Assembly (NCBI RefSeq): GCF_006711645.1
Contig: NZ_CP041247.1
Location: forward strand, 4,340,001-4,404,000
Direction: 5' to 3'
DNA: 64,000 bases
Origin: Klebsiella electrica
GTDB taxonomy: Bacteria; Pseudomonadota; Gammaproteobacteria; Enterobacterales; Enterobacteriaceae
Within the stretch, counting starts at the first letter, position 1; each line of letters opens with the position of its first letter. A program made the position numbers and the translations under genes. Positions 49,608 through 61,246 of this stretch are shown here, piece after piece. The notes beneath the pieces were generated by a model. The model ran no database searches. It was not told where the DNA came from and saw only the letters and a program-made list of their open reading frames with translations.

Positions 49608-49624
49608 AATTGGTCTTACCAATT
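49608..49624. promoter_or_regulatory. PdhR operator
   Basis: AATTGGTCTTACCAATT, a perfect dyad matching the PdhR box ATTGGTNNNACCAAT, in the pdhR leader: autoregulation of the operon. Confidence 0.9.
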
Positions 49625-50224
49625 CGCAGTTCGTAGCGCTAAAGTAACAAAGTATTCACCTTCTGTCCATACAGGTTTTGATTGAAATCAGGAAACCACG
49701 CACATTTTAACAACCTTACAGAAATAACATTTCAGAATTGTAACTTCACACAAATGATGTGTTTACCCCATAAGAGGTAGCGTTAACGTTTATGAAACGA
49801 AAAACTAAACCATCTGAACCGATTCAACTGCGACAAATTCGATTTTTAATTCACAAAATATGATTAGTTAATCAAAAGGAATTACTCCCCCTCTTCAGAG
49901 CATTATTTACAAATGGTTTCTTTTTGCTCGCTTCGTCATCACCCCCTTCATAAAGCAGGTGCATTCACTCGCGCTTATCACTATTCTCGATGAGACGAAA
50001 GGCTTTTTGGTATTTTTATGTTTCGCCTTGCGTAAAGAAATCAATACGAAAACGGAATTTCGCAATGACACCACACAACAATATGTAAGCTGAATCAATC
50101 AGGGCAGAGCTGACCAGAACGCCCCTGAATTTAGATAGCTATGCTATCTGGCAGGGACAGACAACGAAGCAGTAGCCTGAAGGACGACGCGTATAAACAT
50201 AATAACCACACACGAGGTTTCATG
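49625..50224. other. pdhR-aroP divergent intergenic region
   Basis: About 600 AT-rich bases between divergent genes, containing both promoters. TyrR boxes are expected for aroP from E. coli, but I could not place one with confidence. A short minus frame (49907-50098) looks spurious. Confidence 0.5.
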
Positions 50225-51595
50225 ATGGAAGGTCAACAGCATGGCGATCGGCTCAAGCGCGGCCTGAAAAACCGCCATATTCAGCTTATTGCTCTGGGCG
50301 GCGCTATCGGCACCGGCCTGTTCCTGGGCAGTGCATCCGTTATCCAGTCCGCCGGCCCCGGGATTATTCTGGGCTATGCGATCGCCGGTTTTATCGCCTT
50401 CCTGATCATGCGTCAGCTGGGTGAGATGGTCGTAGAAGAGCCGGTGGCTGGTTCATTCAGTCATTTTGCGTATAAATACTGGGGCGGTTTTGCCGGCTTT
50501 GCTTCCGGTTGGAACTACTGGGTGCTGTACGTTCTGGTGGCCATGGCCGAGCTGACCGCCGTCGGGAAATATATTCAGTTCTGGTGGCCCGAGATCCCAA
50601 CCTGGGTGTCCGCTGCGGTGTTCTTTATTGCCATCAATGCCATCAACCTGAGCAACGTGAAAGTGTTTGGTGAAATGGAGTTCTGGTTCGCCATTATCAA
50701 AGTGGTGGCCGTTGTGGCGATGATTCTCTTTGGCGGCTGGCTGCTGTTCAGCGGCAACGGCGGCCCACAGGCAACCGTTCGCAACCTGTGGGACCAGGGG
50801 GGATTCCTGCCGCATGGCTTCACCGGACTGGTGATGATGATGGCGATTATCATGTTCTCGTTTGGCGGTCTGGAGCTGGTCGGGATCACTGCCGCTGAAG
50901 CGGATAACCCGGAACAGAGCATCCCGAAAGCCACCAACCAGGTTATCTACCGTATCCTGATTTTCTATGTAGGCTCGCTCGCCGTCCTGCTTTCACTGCT
51001 GCCGTGGACGCGCGTTACCGCGGATACCAGCCCGTTCGTACTCATCTTCCACGAGCTGGGTGATACCTTTGTGGCCAACGCCCTGAACGTGGTGGTGCTG
51101 ACCGCTGCACTGTCCGTGTATAACAGCTGCGTCTACTGCAACAGCCGCATGTTGTTCGGTCTGGCCCAGCAGGGGAACGCCCCGAAAGCGCTGATGAGCG
51201 TCGATAAGCGCGGCGTGCCGGTCAACACCATTATGGTCTCCGCCGTGGTCACCGCGCTGTGCGTCCTGATTAACTACTTTGCACCGGAGTCGGCGTTTGG
51301 CCTGCTGATGGCTCTGGTGGTCTCCGCGCTGGTGATTAACTGGGCGATGATTAGCCTCGCGCATATGAAGTTCCGTCGCGCAAAACAGCAGCAGGGCGTG
51401 GTTTCGCGTTTCCCGGCGCTGTTCTACCCGGTCGGCAACTGGGTGTGCCTGCTGTTCATGGTGGCGGTACTGGTGATTATGCTGATGACGCCGGGCATGG
51501 CGATTTCCGTGTACCTGATCCCGGTCTGGATTGCGGTTCTCGGCATTGGCTATCTGTTTAAACAGAAAAGCGCTGGCGCACTAAAAGCGCAATAA
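50225..51595 (+). CDS. aroP: AroP, general aromatic amino-acid permease
   Basis: Inner-membrane proton symporter for Phe, Tyr and Trp (APC superfamily). 456 residues, twelve membrane segments, family block LIALGGAIGTGLFLGSASVI. ATG 50225 (MEGQQHGDRLKRGLKNRHIQ) chosen over ATG 50222 because GAGG at 50214 is better spaced; the frame opens at 50141 but is not conserved there. Confidence 0.96.
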   Translation: MEGQQHGDRLKRGLKNRHIQLIALGGAIGTGLFLGSASVIQSAGPGIILGYAIAGFIAFLIMRQLGEMVVEEPVAGSFSHFAYKYWGGFAGFASGWNYWVLYVLVAMAELTAVGKYIQFWWPEIPTWVSAAVFFIAINAINLSNVKVFGEMEFWFAIIKVVAVVAMILFGGWLLFSGNGGPQATVRNLWDQGGFLPHGFTGLVMMMAIIMFSFGGLELVGITAAEADNPEQSIPKATNQVIYRILIFYVGSLAVLLSLLPWTRVTADTSPFVLIFHELGDTFVANALNVVVLTAALSVYNSCVYCNSRMLFGLAQQGNAPKALMSVDKRGVPVNTIMVSAVVTALCVLINYFAPESAFGLLMALVVSALVINWAMISLAHMKFRRAKQQQGVVSRFPALFYPVGNWVCLLFMVAVLVIMLMTPGMAISVYLIPVWIAVLGIGYLFKQKSAGALKAQ

Positions 51596-51607
51596 TCCCT
51601 CTCTACA

Positions 51608-51640
51608 CGCTGTGCCCGTCCCGTGATGGCGGGCACAGCG
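51608..51640 (+). terminator. aroP terminator-like hairpin
   Basis: CGCTGTGCCCG (51608-51618) and CGGGCACAGCG (51630-51640), 13 bases past the aroP stop; weak T-run. Confidence 0.65.
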
Positions 51641-51937
51641 CATTGTTATCGGGTTCACGCCTTCCCTTCCCGGTAGTTTTAGCCATTTCGTCATTCTGAT
51701 ACGGCGACGCCTTTGTTGCCGATTCCGTTCACCCCGGAACGGGTCTAAATCAGCAGAGCCCGTATTTCACACCGGCGATGAGAACCGTCAGTAGGGTCCC
51801 GGCCACAGCGGTTTACGCAAACGCCGGTAGGGGAAGAGGTATGGGTCTATCGTGCCCGGAACGATACCGGGATTGAGGGGGGTCTGCGGTACTATCTCAT
51901 CGCCACATGCGGTTCAAACGGGTTCGCAGGCAAGAAA
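51641..51937. other. Unexplained aroP-ampE intergenic segment
   Basis: About 300 bases between convergent genes with GC content like the genes, several short inverted repeats (for example CCCGG...CCGGG near 51864-51880, ACGGG...CCCGT near 51737-51762) and no convincing reading frame. Not recognised. Confidence 0.4.
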
Positions 51938-51964
51938 ACGGGATGCCTGACTCCGGCATCCCGT
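51938..51964 (-). terminator. ampDE terminator
   Basis: ACGGGATGCC / GGCATCCCGT stem with TTTTCTT following on the minus strand, 45 bases past ampE. Confidence 0.8.
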
Positions 51965-52008
51965 CCGCCGATACCTCTTGATTCCCCCTGCCCGACAGCG
52001 GGTGGAGC

Positions 52009-52863
52009 TTAAACCAGGGTACCGTAAATGGTGAGTAGCGCCATGATAACGACCACCACCAGCGATGTTTTTTTGGCCATTGAGACCGCTGCTTTAGGCG
52101 TCTCGACCTTATCCACATGCGGTTCACGCGCCAGCGAAAACTGCGCCAGTCGGGTCAGAACCTGGTACTGCGACGAGTGGCGATCGCCCAACGAAGCAAA
52201 CCAGGCCGGCAGCGCTTTTTCACCGTGCCCGACCAGCGCATACACCACGCCGACCAGACGCACCGGCAGCCAGTCCACCACGTGCAGAATGGCATCAATC
52301 CCCGACTGTAAGCGATGGCGCGGCGTTTGATAACGCGCCAGCCACGTCTGCCAGGCGCGCAGCACACAGTAACCGATCAACGTAATGGGTCCCCATGACC
52401 CGCCAACCACAAACCAGAACAGCGGAGCCAGATAGTAGCGGTAGTTAATCCACAGCAGCGCATTTTGCAATTCGCTCAGAAACTCGCGATCGTCACAGCC
52501 GGGCGGCACGCCGTGAATCAGCGTCAGCTCGCTGGCCATCGCATCGCAGGCATGACGATCGTTGCGCGATGCCGCTTTCAGGTACGCATGATAGTGCAGC
52601 CGTACCCTGCCCGCGCCAATACACAGCAGACCGAGCAAGATCCAGAACACCAGCAGCGGGACGTTAAACAGCACCCCGTGCAGCACGCGCTGAATAAGAT
52701 AGACCACCGCCATTGCCAGCGCCGTCATCAGCAGCGTCGCAGGGAGTGAAAAGTGTTTTACCCGGCGAAACAGCACTTCCAGACGGTGATCGAGCTGCCA
52801 GTGCTCACCCAACTTAAACAGCCGCTCGGCGATGAGAACCAGCAGCGTAGTAAACAACGTCAT
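52009..52863 (-). CDS. ampE: AmpE, inner-membrane protein of the ampDE operon
   Basis: 284 residues, same length as E. coli AmpE; several membrane segments (for example [35 protein letters not shown], and a C-terminal [14 protein letters not shown]). Proposed sensor/transducer in beta-lactamase induction; role not firmly established. Overlaps ampD by four bases. Confidence 0.95.
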   Translation of the reverse strand: MTLFTTLLVLIAERLFKLGEHWQLDHRLEVLFRRVKHFSLPATLLMTALAMAVVYLIQRVLHGVLFNVPLLVFWILLGLLCIGAGRVRLHYHAYLKAASRNDRHACDAMASELTLIHGVPPGCDDREFLSELQNALLWINYRYYLAPLFWFVVGGSWGPITLIGYCVLRAWQTWLARYQTPRHRLQSGIDAILHVVDWLPVRLVGVVYALVGHGEKALPAWFASLGDRHSSQYQVLTRLAQFSLAREPHVDKVETPKAAVSMAKKTSLVVVVIMALLTIYGTLV

Positions 52864-53423
52864 GGCATCTCCTTTTCTGACGAAGCGGCCAGCAGGCCGC
52901 GGAATTTTGCCCAGTCAAAAGCCGGACCGGGATCCGTTTTTCGCACTGGCGCAATATCGCTGTGGCCAGTCATATGGTTGGCGATGGCCGGGTACAACGC
53001 GATCAGCTGCCGCGTTACGGCCACCAGCTGCTGGTACTGGGCATCGGTATAGGCCAGCGTGTCGGTTCCTTCCAGCTCAATGCCGATAGAGAAGTCATTG
53101 CAGCGTTCACGTCCGTGATAGCTGGAGACGCCCGCGTGCCACGCTCGCTTATCAAAGGGAACATACTGCACAATTTCGCCATCGCGACGAATCAGACAAT
53201 GCGCTGAAACGCGCAGGTGCGCGATTTCCGCAAAGAAAGGATGAGCGTTGGGATCAAGCGTTCCGGTGAATAAAGCATCGACCCACGGGCCGCCAAATTC
53301 CCCCGGCGGCAGACTAATATTATGCACCACCAGTAAGGAAGGGGCTTCATCATCCGGGCGGCAATCATGGTGCGGCGAAGGAACCCGACGCGCATCCACC
53401 AGCCATCCCCCATTCAACTGCAT
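52860..53423 (-). CDS. ampD: AmpD, 1,6-anhydro-MurNAc-L-alanine amidase
   Basis: Cytosolic zinc amidase of peptidoglycan recycling; its loss derepresses AmpC where ampR-ampC is present. 187 residues (E. coli 183), zinc ligands in [16 protein letters not shown] and [20 protein letters not shown]. No ampC/ampR in this window. Divergent from nadC. Confidence 0.96.
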   Translation of the reverse strand: MQLNGGWLVDARRVPSPHHDCRPDDEAPSLLVVHNISLPPGEFGGPWVDALFTGTLDPNAHPFFAEIAHLRVSAHCLIRRDGEIVQYVPFDKRAWHAGVSSYHGRERCNDFSIGIELEGTDTLAYTDAQYQQLVAVTRQLIALYPAIANHMTGHSDIAPVRKTDPGPAFDWAKFRGLLAASSEKEMP

Positions 53424-53632
53424 GCGGAATCTCCTTTCGCTAACTCATGCTCCCGGGCCGCCCGTGGCCCAAAGGATGCTGATTATCATACACAAAATCG
53501 TTCGACCTGCGACCCGGTGCCCCACAAATCATCGCTAAAAAGCAGAGACATAGCCGATACACAGGCGCCCCGAAGGGCGAAGTCTGTATGGTGTAGAAAC
53601 GCTGTTCAGGTTAGCATGTTTCCCACTGCTGA

Positions 53633-54550
<918 letters not shown>

Positions 54551-54556
54551 TCGCCC

Positions 54557-54590
54557 CGCCCCGGATCGACAACGCGCCGGGGCGCTCTTT
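54557..54590 (+). terminator. nadC terminator
   Basis: CGCCCCGG (54557-54564) and CCGGGGCG (54577-54584), followed by CTCTTTT. Confidence 0.75.
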
Positions 54591-54730
54591 TGCGAGACAG
54601 CGAGCATCGCTGACGCTCACACCTGCAAGAACAGCAGAAAATCTGGAAGATCGTTTCCCGCCTCATCATTTGCCATTCGCCGCTGCGCCTCAAGCGTGTC
54701 ACAGTGCGTCCTTAATCACAAGGAGCATAT

Positions 54731-55162
54731 ATGGACAGACAACGCGGATTTACCCTGATCGAGCTGATGGTGGTCATTGGCATTATCGCCATTCTGAGCG
54801 CTATCGGCATTCCGGCTTATCAGAACTACCTGCGCAAAGCGGCCCTGACCGACATGCTGCAAACCTTTGTCCCGTACCGTACGGCCATTGAACTGTGCGC
54901 GCTCGAACACGGAGGGCTGGCAAGCTGCGACGCCGGCGCCAACGGGATCCCTTCTTCAGCGACCACGCGCTATGTCGCCACAATGAGCGTCGCGCAAGGT
55001 GTTGTCACGCTTAACGGACAAGAAAGCCTGAACGGGCTGAGCGTCGCCATGACGCCGTCCTGGGATAACGCCAACGGTATCACCGGCTGGCAGCGCGTCT
55101 GCAGCATAGCCAGCAACAGCGCACTCCAGCAGGCCTGTGAAGATGTGTTCCGCATAAACTGA
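54731..55162 (+). CDS. ppdD: PpdD, type IV major prepilin
   Basis: Pilin subunit of the enterobacterial type IV pilus. 143 residues; prepilin peptidase site in MDRQRG|FTLIELMVVIGIIA (cleavage after Gly6, Glu5 of the mature protein present), hydrophobic helix, C-terminal cysteines for the disulfide loop. In E. coli it is assembled by T2SS/T4P machinery and needs CRP-Sxy. A possible CRP-S-like TTTTGCGA at 54588 is weak. Confidence 0.95.
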   Translation: MDRQRGFTLIELMVVIGIIAILSAIGIPAYQNYLRKAALTDMLQTFVPYRTAIELCALEHGGLASCDAGANGIPSSATTRYVATMSVAQGVVTLNGQESLNGLSVAMTPSWDNANGITGWQRVCSIASNSALQQACEDVFRIN

Positions 55163-55172
55163 GGCCGCCGCG

Positions 55173-56547
<1,375 letters not shown>

Positions 56548-56558
<11 letters not shown>

Positions 56559-57753
56559 CCGTCTCTGGCGCTGGCAAGGCGTGGATATGCAGGGCCGGAT
56601 TTGTCAGGGGACACAGTGGAACCCTGGTCGACTGGAAGTATTCCAGGCGCTTCAGCATGAACGCATTATTCCACTGACCATTCGCCGCTGTGCGATCAAA
56701 AACACGCTCTGGCATCCGCGCTATGGCAGTCAGGTTGTTCGCCAGCTGGCCGTGCTCCTTCAGGCCGGGCTTTCTTTAGCGGAAGGGCTCGAACTACTGG
56801 CGCAGCAGCAGCCGAGCGCGCAATGGCAGGCGTTATTGCGCGCATTGGCTCAGGATCTGGCGCAAGGCGTCTCGCTTTCTGCCGCGCTGGAAAAGTGGCC
56901 TCAGGCCTTTGCCCCGCTCTGTCTGGCGATGATCCGTACCGGCGAACTCACCGGTAAACTGGATTTTTGTTGTCTTCAGCTGGCGCGTCAGCAGCAGGAA
57001 CAGCAGCAGCTGGCGGATAAAGTGAAGAAAGCGGTGCGCTACCCGGTCGTGATTCTGAGCCTCGCTCTGGCGGTGGTGGTAGCGATGCTGTGCTTCGTCC
57101 TGCCGGAATTTGCGGCGATTTACCAAACCTTCAACACACCGCTACCGCTGCTGACGCGCCTGATTATTCACGCCAGCGAAAGCCTTAGCCATGTCTGGCC
57201 AATGCTGATTCTGCCGATTATGCTGCCCGCGCTCCTTAACCTGATAGCCGCCCGCCGTCCGCCGTGGCTGCTACGGCGGCAAAAAATGCTGCACGCGCTT
57301 CCGGTCGTGGGAAAACTGATACGCGGACAGCGGCTTAGCCAGATCTTTACCGTACTCGCACTCACCCAAAGTGCAGGTATTAGCTTTCTGCAAGGTCTGG
57401 AAAGCGTCGAGGAAACGCTGAACTGCCCGCTATGGCGCCAGCGGATCCAGCAGGTACATCGGCACATTAGCCACGGAGCGCCCATCTGGCAGGCGCTTGA
57501 GCGAAGCGGTGGTTTTACCACGCTATGCCTGCAGCTCATCCGTACCGGTGAAGCATCCGGATCGCTGGATACGATGCTGGAAAATCTCGCCCGTCATCAT
57601 AGCGAGCAGACGCATAATCAGGCAGAAAACCTGGCAACGTTACTGGAGCCAGCCCTGCTGTTGGTCACCGGGACGATTGTCGGCGTGCTGGTGGTGGCGA
57701 TGTATTTACCCATCTTTCATCTGGGTGACGCCATTAGCGGAATGGGAGGATAA
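56548..57753 (+). CDS. hofC: HofC, type IV pilus inner-membrane platform protein (GspF/PilC)
   Basis: 401 residues with two GspF domains (FTTLC and RTGE blocks in each: MIRTGELTGKLD, LIRTGEASGSLD) and three membrane segments. Start at 56548 (MTANRLWRWQGVD) within hofB; an in-frame ATG at 56515 is less conserved. Completes the ppdD-hofB-hofC operon; pilD, pilM-Q equivalents are not here. Confidence 0.94.
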
Positions 57754-57755
57754 GC

Positions 57756-57776
57756 GCTGGCGCGCAACGCGCCAGC
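57756..57776. terminator. Hairpin between convergent hofC and guaC
   Basis: GCTGGCGCG, CAA, CGCGCCAGC: perfect 9-bp stem without T-run. Confidence 0.5.
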
Positions 57777-57784
57777 ATCTGGCA

Positions 57785-58828
57785 TTACAGGCTGTTGAAC
57801 ACGCGATTCTCTTGTTCCTGCACGCGAATAAAGGTCGTACGCTTGGTCAGCTCTTTCAGGCGAGAAGCGCCCACATAGGTACAGGCAGAACGCAGGCCGC
57901 CGAGGATATCGCGAGCCGTATTCTCCACCGGTCCACGCAGAGGCAACTTCACGGTTTTGCCTTCCGCGGCGCGATACTGCGCAACGCCGCCAACGTGGCG
58001 CGTCATGGCGGATTCGGAGCTCATGCCGTAGAACAGCATGAATTTCTCGCCGTTTTCTTCAACGACGGTACCGCCGCTCTCTTCATGGCCGGCCAGCATT
58101 CCCCCCAGCATGACAAAATCTGCGCCGCCGCCGAAGGCTTTCGCCACATCACCAGGCATCGTGCAACCGCCGTCGCTGACGATCTGACCACCCAGGCCAT
58201 GCGCCGCATCGGCACACTCGATAACGGCAGACAGCTGCGGATAACCGACGCCGGTCTTCACGCGAGTAGTACATACGGAGCCCGGACCGATGCCCACTTT
58301 CACAATATCAGCGCCGGACAGAATCAGCTCTTCGCACATTTCACCCGTCACGACGTTACCGGCAATAATGGTTTTCTGCGGCCAGGCTGCGCGCGCTTTA
58401 GCGACGAACTGAACAAAGTGTTCAGAATAACCATTCGCCACATCGATGCAGACGAAGCTAAGCTGCGGATTGTGAGAAAGGATCTGCTGGGTTTTTTCGA
58501 AATCAACATCCGAGGTACCGGTGGACACCATGACGTATTTCAGCACATCTGCAGACACCGACTGGACAAACCCCTGCCATTGTTCAACGGTATAGTGCTT
58601 GTGAACCGCGGTCAGAATACCGAAAGAGGCCAGCGCTTTCGCCATGTCAAACGTCCCGACAGTATCCATGTTAGCGGCAATGATCGGCACGCCAGACCAG
58701 GACAGGCCAGAATGTTTAAAAGTGAATTCACGTTCCAGCTGAACATCAGAACGGCTTTTGAGAGTAGAGCGTTTTGGGCGGATAAGAACGTCTTTAAAAC
58801 CAAGCTTCAGATCTTCTTCGATACGCAT
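57785..58828 (-). CDS. guaC: GuaC, GMP reductase
   Basis: Converts GMP to IMP with NADPH. 347 residues, IMPDH/GMPR fold, catalytic Cys in [11 protein letters not shown] motifs ([26 protein letters not shown]). Start at 58828 ([15 protein letters not shown]). Divergent from coaE. Confidence 0.97.
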   Translation of the reverse strand: MRIEEDLKLGFKDVLIRPKRSTLKSRSDVQLEREFTFKHSGLSWSGVPIIAANMDTVGTFDMAKALASFGILTAVHKHYTVEQWQGFVQSVSADVLKYVMVSTGTSDVDFEKTQQILSHNPQLSFVCIDVANGYSEHFVQFVAKARAAWPQKTIIAGNVVTGEMCEELILSGADIVKVGIGPGSVCTTRVKTGVGYPQLSAVIECADAAHGLGGQIVSDGGCTMPGDVAKAFGGGADFVMLGGMLAGHEESGGTVVEENGEKFMLFYGMSSESAMTRHVGGVAQYRAAEGKTVKLPLRGPVENTARDILGGLRSACTYVGASRLKELTKRTTFIRVQEQENRVFNSL

Positions 58829-59172
58829 GAACGAATTCCTGGGGTTAATGGCATTATTGTGAGAGCACAACTCCAGTGACGTTATCATACGCACGAATCA
58901 TGGCCGCGCAAGACTGCGATTTTCACTTTTTTTACGCTACAATCGTATAAATTTACCTGGTGAACAGTAGATGGCGCGCTGAGGATAATCGACGTCCAGC
59001 GTATCATTTTTAACCATTTGATTTATATACAAAACAATCCAGTATATATTGTGATGGCCGTTTACTGGCCGGCAGTCACCTTGATGGGATAGCGTTCACC
59101 CGGTCGTGGTGCTCAGCAAAACGGGCGCCTGTGAAGAGTAATGTGTATATGGTCAGTTCAGGATCGGAGCGT
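58829..59172. other. guaC-coaE divergent intergenic region
   Basis: About 340 bases with AT-rich promoter-like sequence (58930-59055, including TATATACAAAAC and AGTATATATTGTG). No gene or identifiable operator; presumably holds both promoters. Confidence 0.5.
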
Positions 59173-59793
59173 ATGAGGTATACGGTAGCGTTAACAGGCG
59201 GCATTGGCAGTGGCAAAAGTACCGTGGCCGATGCATTTTCCCACCTCGGGATTAACGTTATTGACGCTGACATTATTGCCCGCCAGGTTGTAGAACCCGG
59301 CACCACCGCGCTTCAGGCCATCGCCACTCACTTTGGCTCGCTGATGCTCAACGATGACGGCACGCTGAACCGCCGCGCTCTGCGTGAAAAAATCTTTGCT
59401 CACCCCGAGGATAAAGCCTGGCTTAACGCGCTACTGCATCCGCTCATTCAGCAGGAAACACGCCGGCAGATGCTGGTCGCGAGCTCCCCTTATCTTCTCT
59501 GGGTCGTTCCCTTACTGGTCGAAAACCGTCTGGCCGCGAATGCCGATCGCGTACTGGTCGTTGATGTTCCAAAAGAGACGCAGATCGCGCGTACGGTGCT
59601 TCGCGATCGGGTCAGCCGCGAACATGCAGAACATATTCTTGCCGCCCAGGCGACGCGCGAACAGCGCCTTGCCGTTGCGGATGATATCATTGAAAACATG
59701 GGCCCTCCGGATGCTATCGCATCGGATGTTGCCCGCCTGCACGAAAAGTATCTAATGCTGGCATCGCAGGCAGCCTCACAGGAAAAATCGTAA
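59173..59793 (+). CDS. coaE: CoaE, dephospho-CoA kinase
   Basis: Last step of CoA synthesis. 206 residues, P-loop GGIGSGKS (9-16), [14 protein letters not shown], and VVPLLVEN. Start at 59173 ([10 protein letters not shown]) with GGAG upstream; the frame opens at 59131. Stop overlaps zapD (TAATG). Confidence 0.97.
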   Translation: MRYTVALTGGIGSGKSTVADAFSHLGINVIDADIIARQVVEPGTTALQAIATHFGSLMLNDDGTLNRRALREKIFAHPEDKAWLNALLHPLIQQETRRQMLVASSPYLLWVVPLLVENRLAANADRVLVVDVPKETQIARTVLRDRVSREHAEHILAAQATREQRLAVADDIIENMGPPDAIASDVARLHEKYLMLASQAASQEKS

Positions 59794-60536
59794 TGCACAC
59801 CCCCGTTCTGTTTGAACATCCACTCAACGAGAAAATGCGCACCTGGCTGCGTATTGAATTTTTGACTCAGCAATTGTCCGTTCATCCGACAATCGCCAGC
59901 TACGCCGATGCACTCCATTTTTTCCGCAACGCGGGCGATCTTTTAGATGTACTGGAACGTGGAGAGGTCAGGACGGACCTGCTGAAAGAGCTGGAACGCC
60001 AGCAGCGTAAACTGCAGTCATGGGCAGATATTCCCGGCGTCGATCGGGAGCGTATTGACGTATTACGCCAGCAGCTCAAGCAGTGCGGCAGCACGCTGAT
60101 GTCCGCGCCGCGCATCGGCCAGTTCCTGCGCGAAGACCGTTTGATTGCGCTGGTACGCCAGCGTCTGAGCATTCCCGGCGGCTGCTGCAGTTTTGATTTG
60201 CCGACGCTGCATATCTGGCTGCACATGCCGCAGGCATACCGCGATGAACAGGTCGGAGTCTGGATAGCCAGCCTTGAGCCGCTGACTCAATCTCTGGTGC
60301 TTATCCTCGATCTGATTCGTAATGCCGCCCCTTTCCGTAAGCAGACCAGCCTCAACGGCTTTTATCAGGACAATGGCGAAGATGCTGACCTGCTTCGTCT
60401 GCGACTGGACATTGCCAGCCAGCTCTACCCACAGATCTCCGGCCATAAAAGTCGTTTTGCTATCCGCTTCATGCCGCTGGACAGCGAGTTCGGGGTGGTA
60501 CCTGAGCGTTTTGATTTCGAACTGGCTTGTTGTTAA
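59793..60536 (+). CDS. zapD: ZapD (YacF), FtsZ-associated division protein
   Basis: Cross-links FtsZ filaments at the division ring. 247 residues, E. coli length, all-helical/beta protein without catalytic motifs; conserved N terminus [19 protein letters not shown]. Coupled to coaE; yacG follows nine bases later. Confidence 0.96.
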   Translation: MHTPVLFEHPLNEKMRTWLRIEFLTQQLSVHPTIASYADALHFFRNAGDLLDVLERGEVRTDLLKELERQQRKLQSWADIPGVDRERIDVLRQQLKQCGSTLMSAPRIGQFLREDRLIALVRQRLSIPGGCCSFDLPTLHIWLHMPQAYRDEQVGVWIASLEPLTQSLVLILDLIRNAAPFRKQTSLNGFYQDNGEDADLLRLRLDIASQLYPQISGHKSRFAIRFMPLDSEFGVVPERFDFELACC

Positions 60537-60545
60537 GGAGAAAAA

Positions 60546-60743
60546 ATGTCAGAAGAGACGATCGTCAATTGCCCCACCTGCGGTAAATCCGTGGTCTGGA
60601 ACGCACAGAGCCTGTTTCGCCCCTTTTGCTCTAAACGCTGTCAGCTGATAGATCTGGGTGAATGGGCTGCAGAAGAAAAACGTATTCCCAGCGCAAGCGA
60701 TCTGTCCGATAGCGATGGCTGGAGCGAGGAACAACAACCGTGA
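60546..60743 (+). CDS. yacG: YacG, zinc-finger DNA gyrase inhibitor
   Basis: 65 residues with a four-cysteine zinc site (CPTC...CSKRC) and acidic C terminus. Reported in E. coli to bind GyrB and inhibit gyrase. Preceded by AAGGAG. Confidence 0.95.
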   Translation: MSEETIVNCPTCGKSVVWNAQSLFRPFCSKRCQLIDLGEWAAEEKRIPSASDLSDSDGWSEEQQP

Positions 60744-60747
60744 CCGG

Positions 60748-60783
60748 TTCCCGGACAAGGCGACATCGCGCATTGTCCGGGGA
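60748..60783. terminator. Hairpin between yacG and mutT
   Basis: TTCCCGGACA and TGTCCGGGGAA pair imperfectly between the convergent genes, overlapping the end of yacG's downstream region. Confidence 0.4.
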
Positions 60784-60791
60784 ACGCTGAT

Positions 60792-61187
60792 TCAGGAAGC
60801 CGCCTGTACGAGTTTCGTAATAATGGGTTCATTGGCCGGCGGAAACGCCTCAGAATCTAACGCTCGTTGCGCAATCCACTGACCCGGCTGCCCTTCTTTT
60901 CCCCACGGCTCGCCGGACCACTCTTCCACCAGCCAGAACCACAGGGTAATGTGGCGGTCCGGGAACTGATACTCCAGCGTATCAAACAGACGGGATGAGC
61001 GTACCGTAATCCCCACCTCTTCCTGCAGTTCACGCACCAGCGCCTGCTCCGCAGATTCTCCGGCTTCAATTTTACCGCCGGGAAACTCAAGTTTATTGGC
61101 CATATGGGCATCGGCGGCCCGCTGGGTGATAAAGATCTCCCCTTGCGGATTGCGGATAATACCCACGGAGATTTGCAGTTGTTTCAT
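60792..61187 (-). CDS. mutT: MutT, 8-oxo-dGTP diphosphatase
   Basis: Removes mutagenic 8-oxo-dGTP. 131 residues with a complete Nudix box (GGKIEAGESAEQALVRELQEEVGI spans residues about 37-60). Sixty bases downstream of secA, after its terminator; read-through from secA is possible. Confidence 0.97.
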   Translation of the reverse strand: MKQLQISVGIIRNPQGEIFITQRAADAHMANKLEFPGGKIEAGESAEQALVRELQEEVGITVRSSRLFDTLEYQFPDRHITLWFWLVEEWSGEPWGKEGQPGQWIAQRALDSEAFPPANEPIITKLVQAAS

Positions 61188-61202
61188 CGTGATTATTCCA
61201 TA

Positions 61203-61229
61203 AAAAAGGCGCAGATATCTGCGCCTTCA
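61203..61229 (-). terminator. secA terminator
   Basis: Perfect palindrome from 61206 to 61227 (AAGGCGCAGAT/ATCTGCGCCTT) with TTTTTTA following on the minus strand. Confidence 0.85.
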
Positions 61230-61246
61230 TTTTTCATGCTCTGAGC

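Noticed and set aside
49907..50098. 63-codon minus-strand frame in the pdhR-aroP gap
   Set aside because: AT-rich, no ribosome site, no recognisable protein; likely chance.
54588..54610. CRP-S (Sxy-dependent) site before ppdD
   Set aside because: Only one half (TTTTGCGA) fits and it overlaps the nadC terminator tail, too weak to call.
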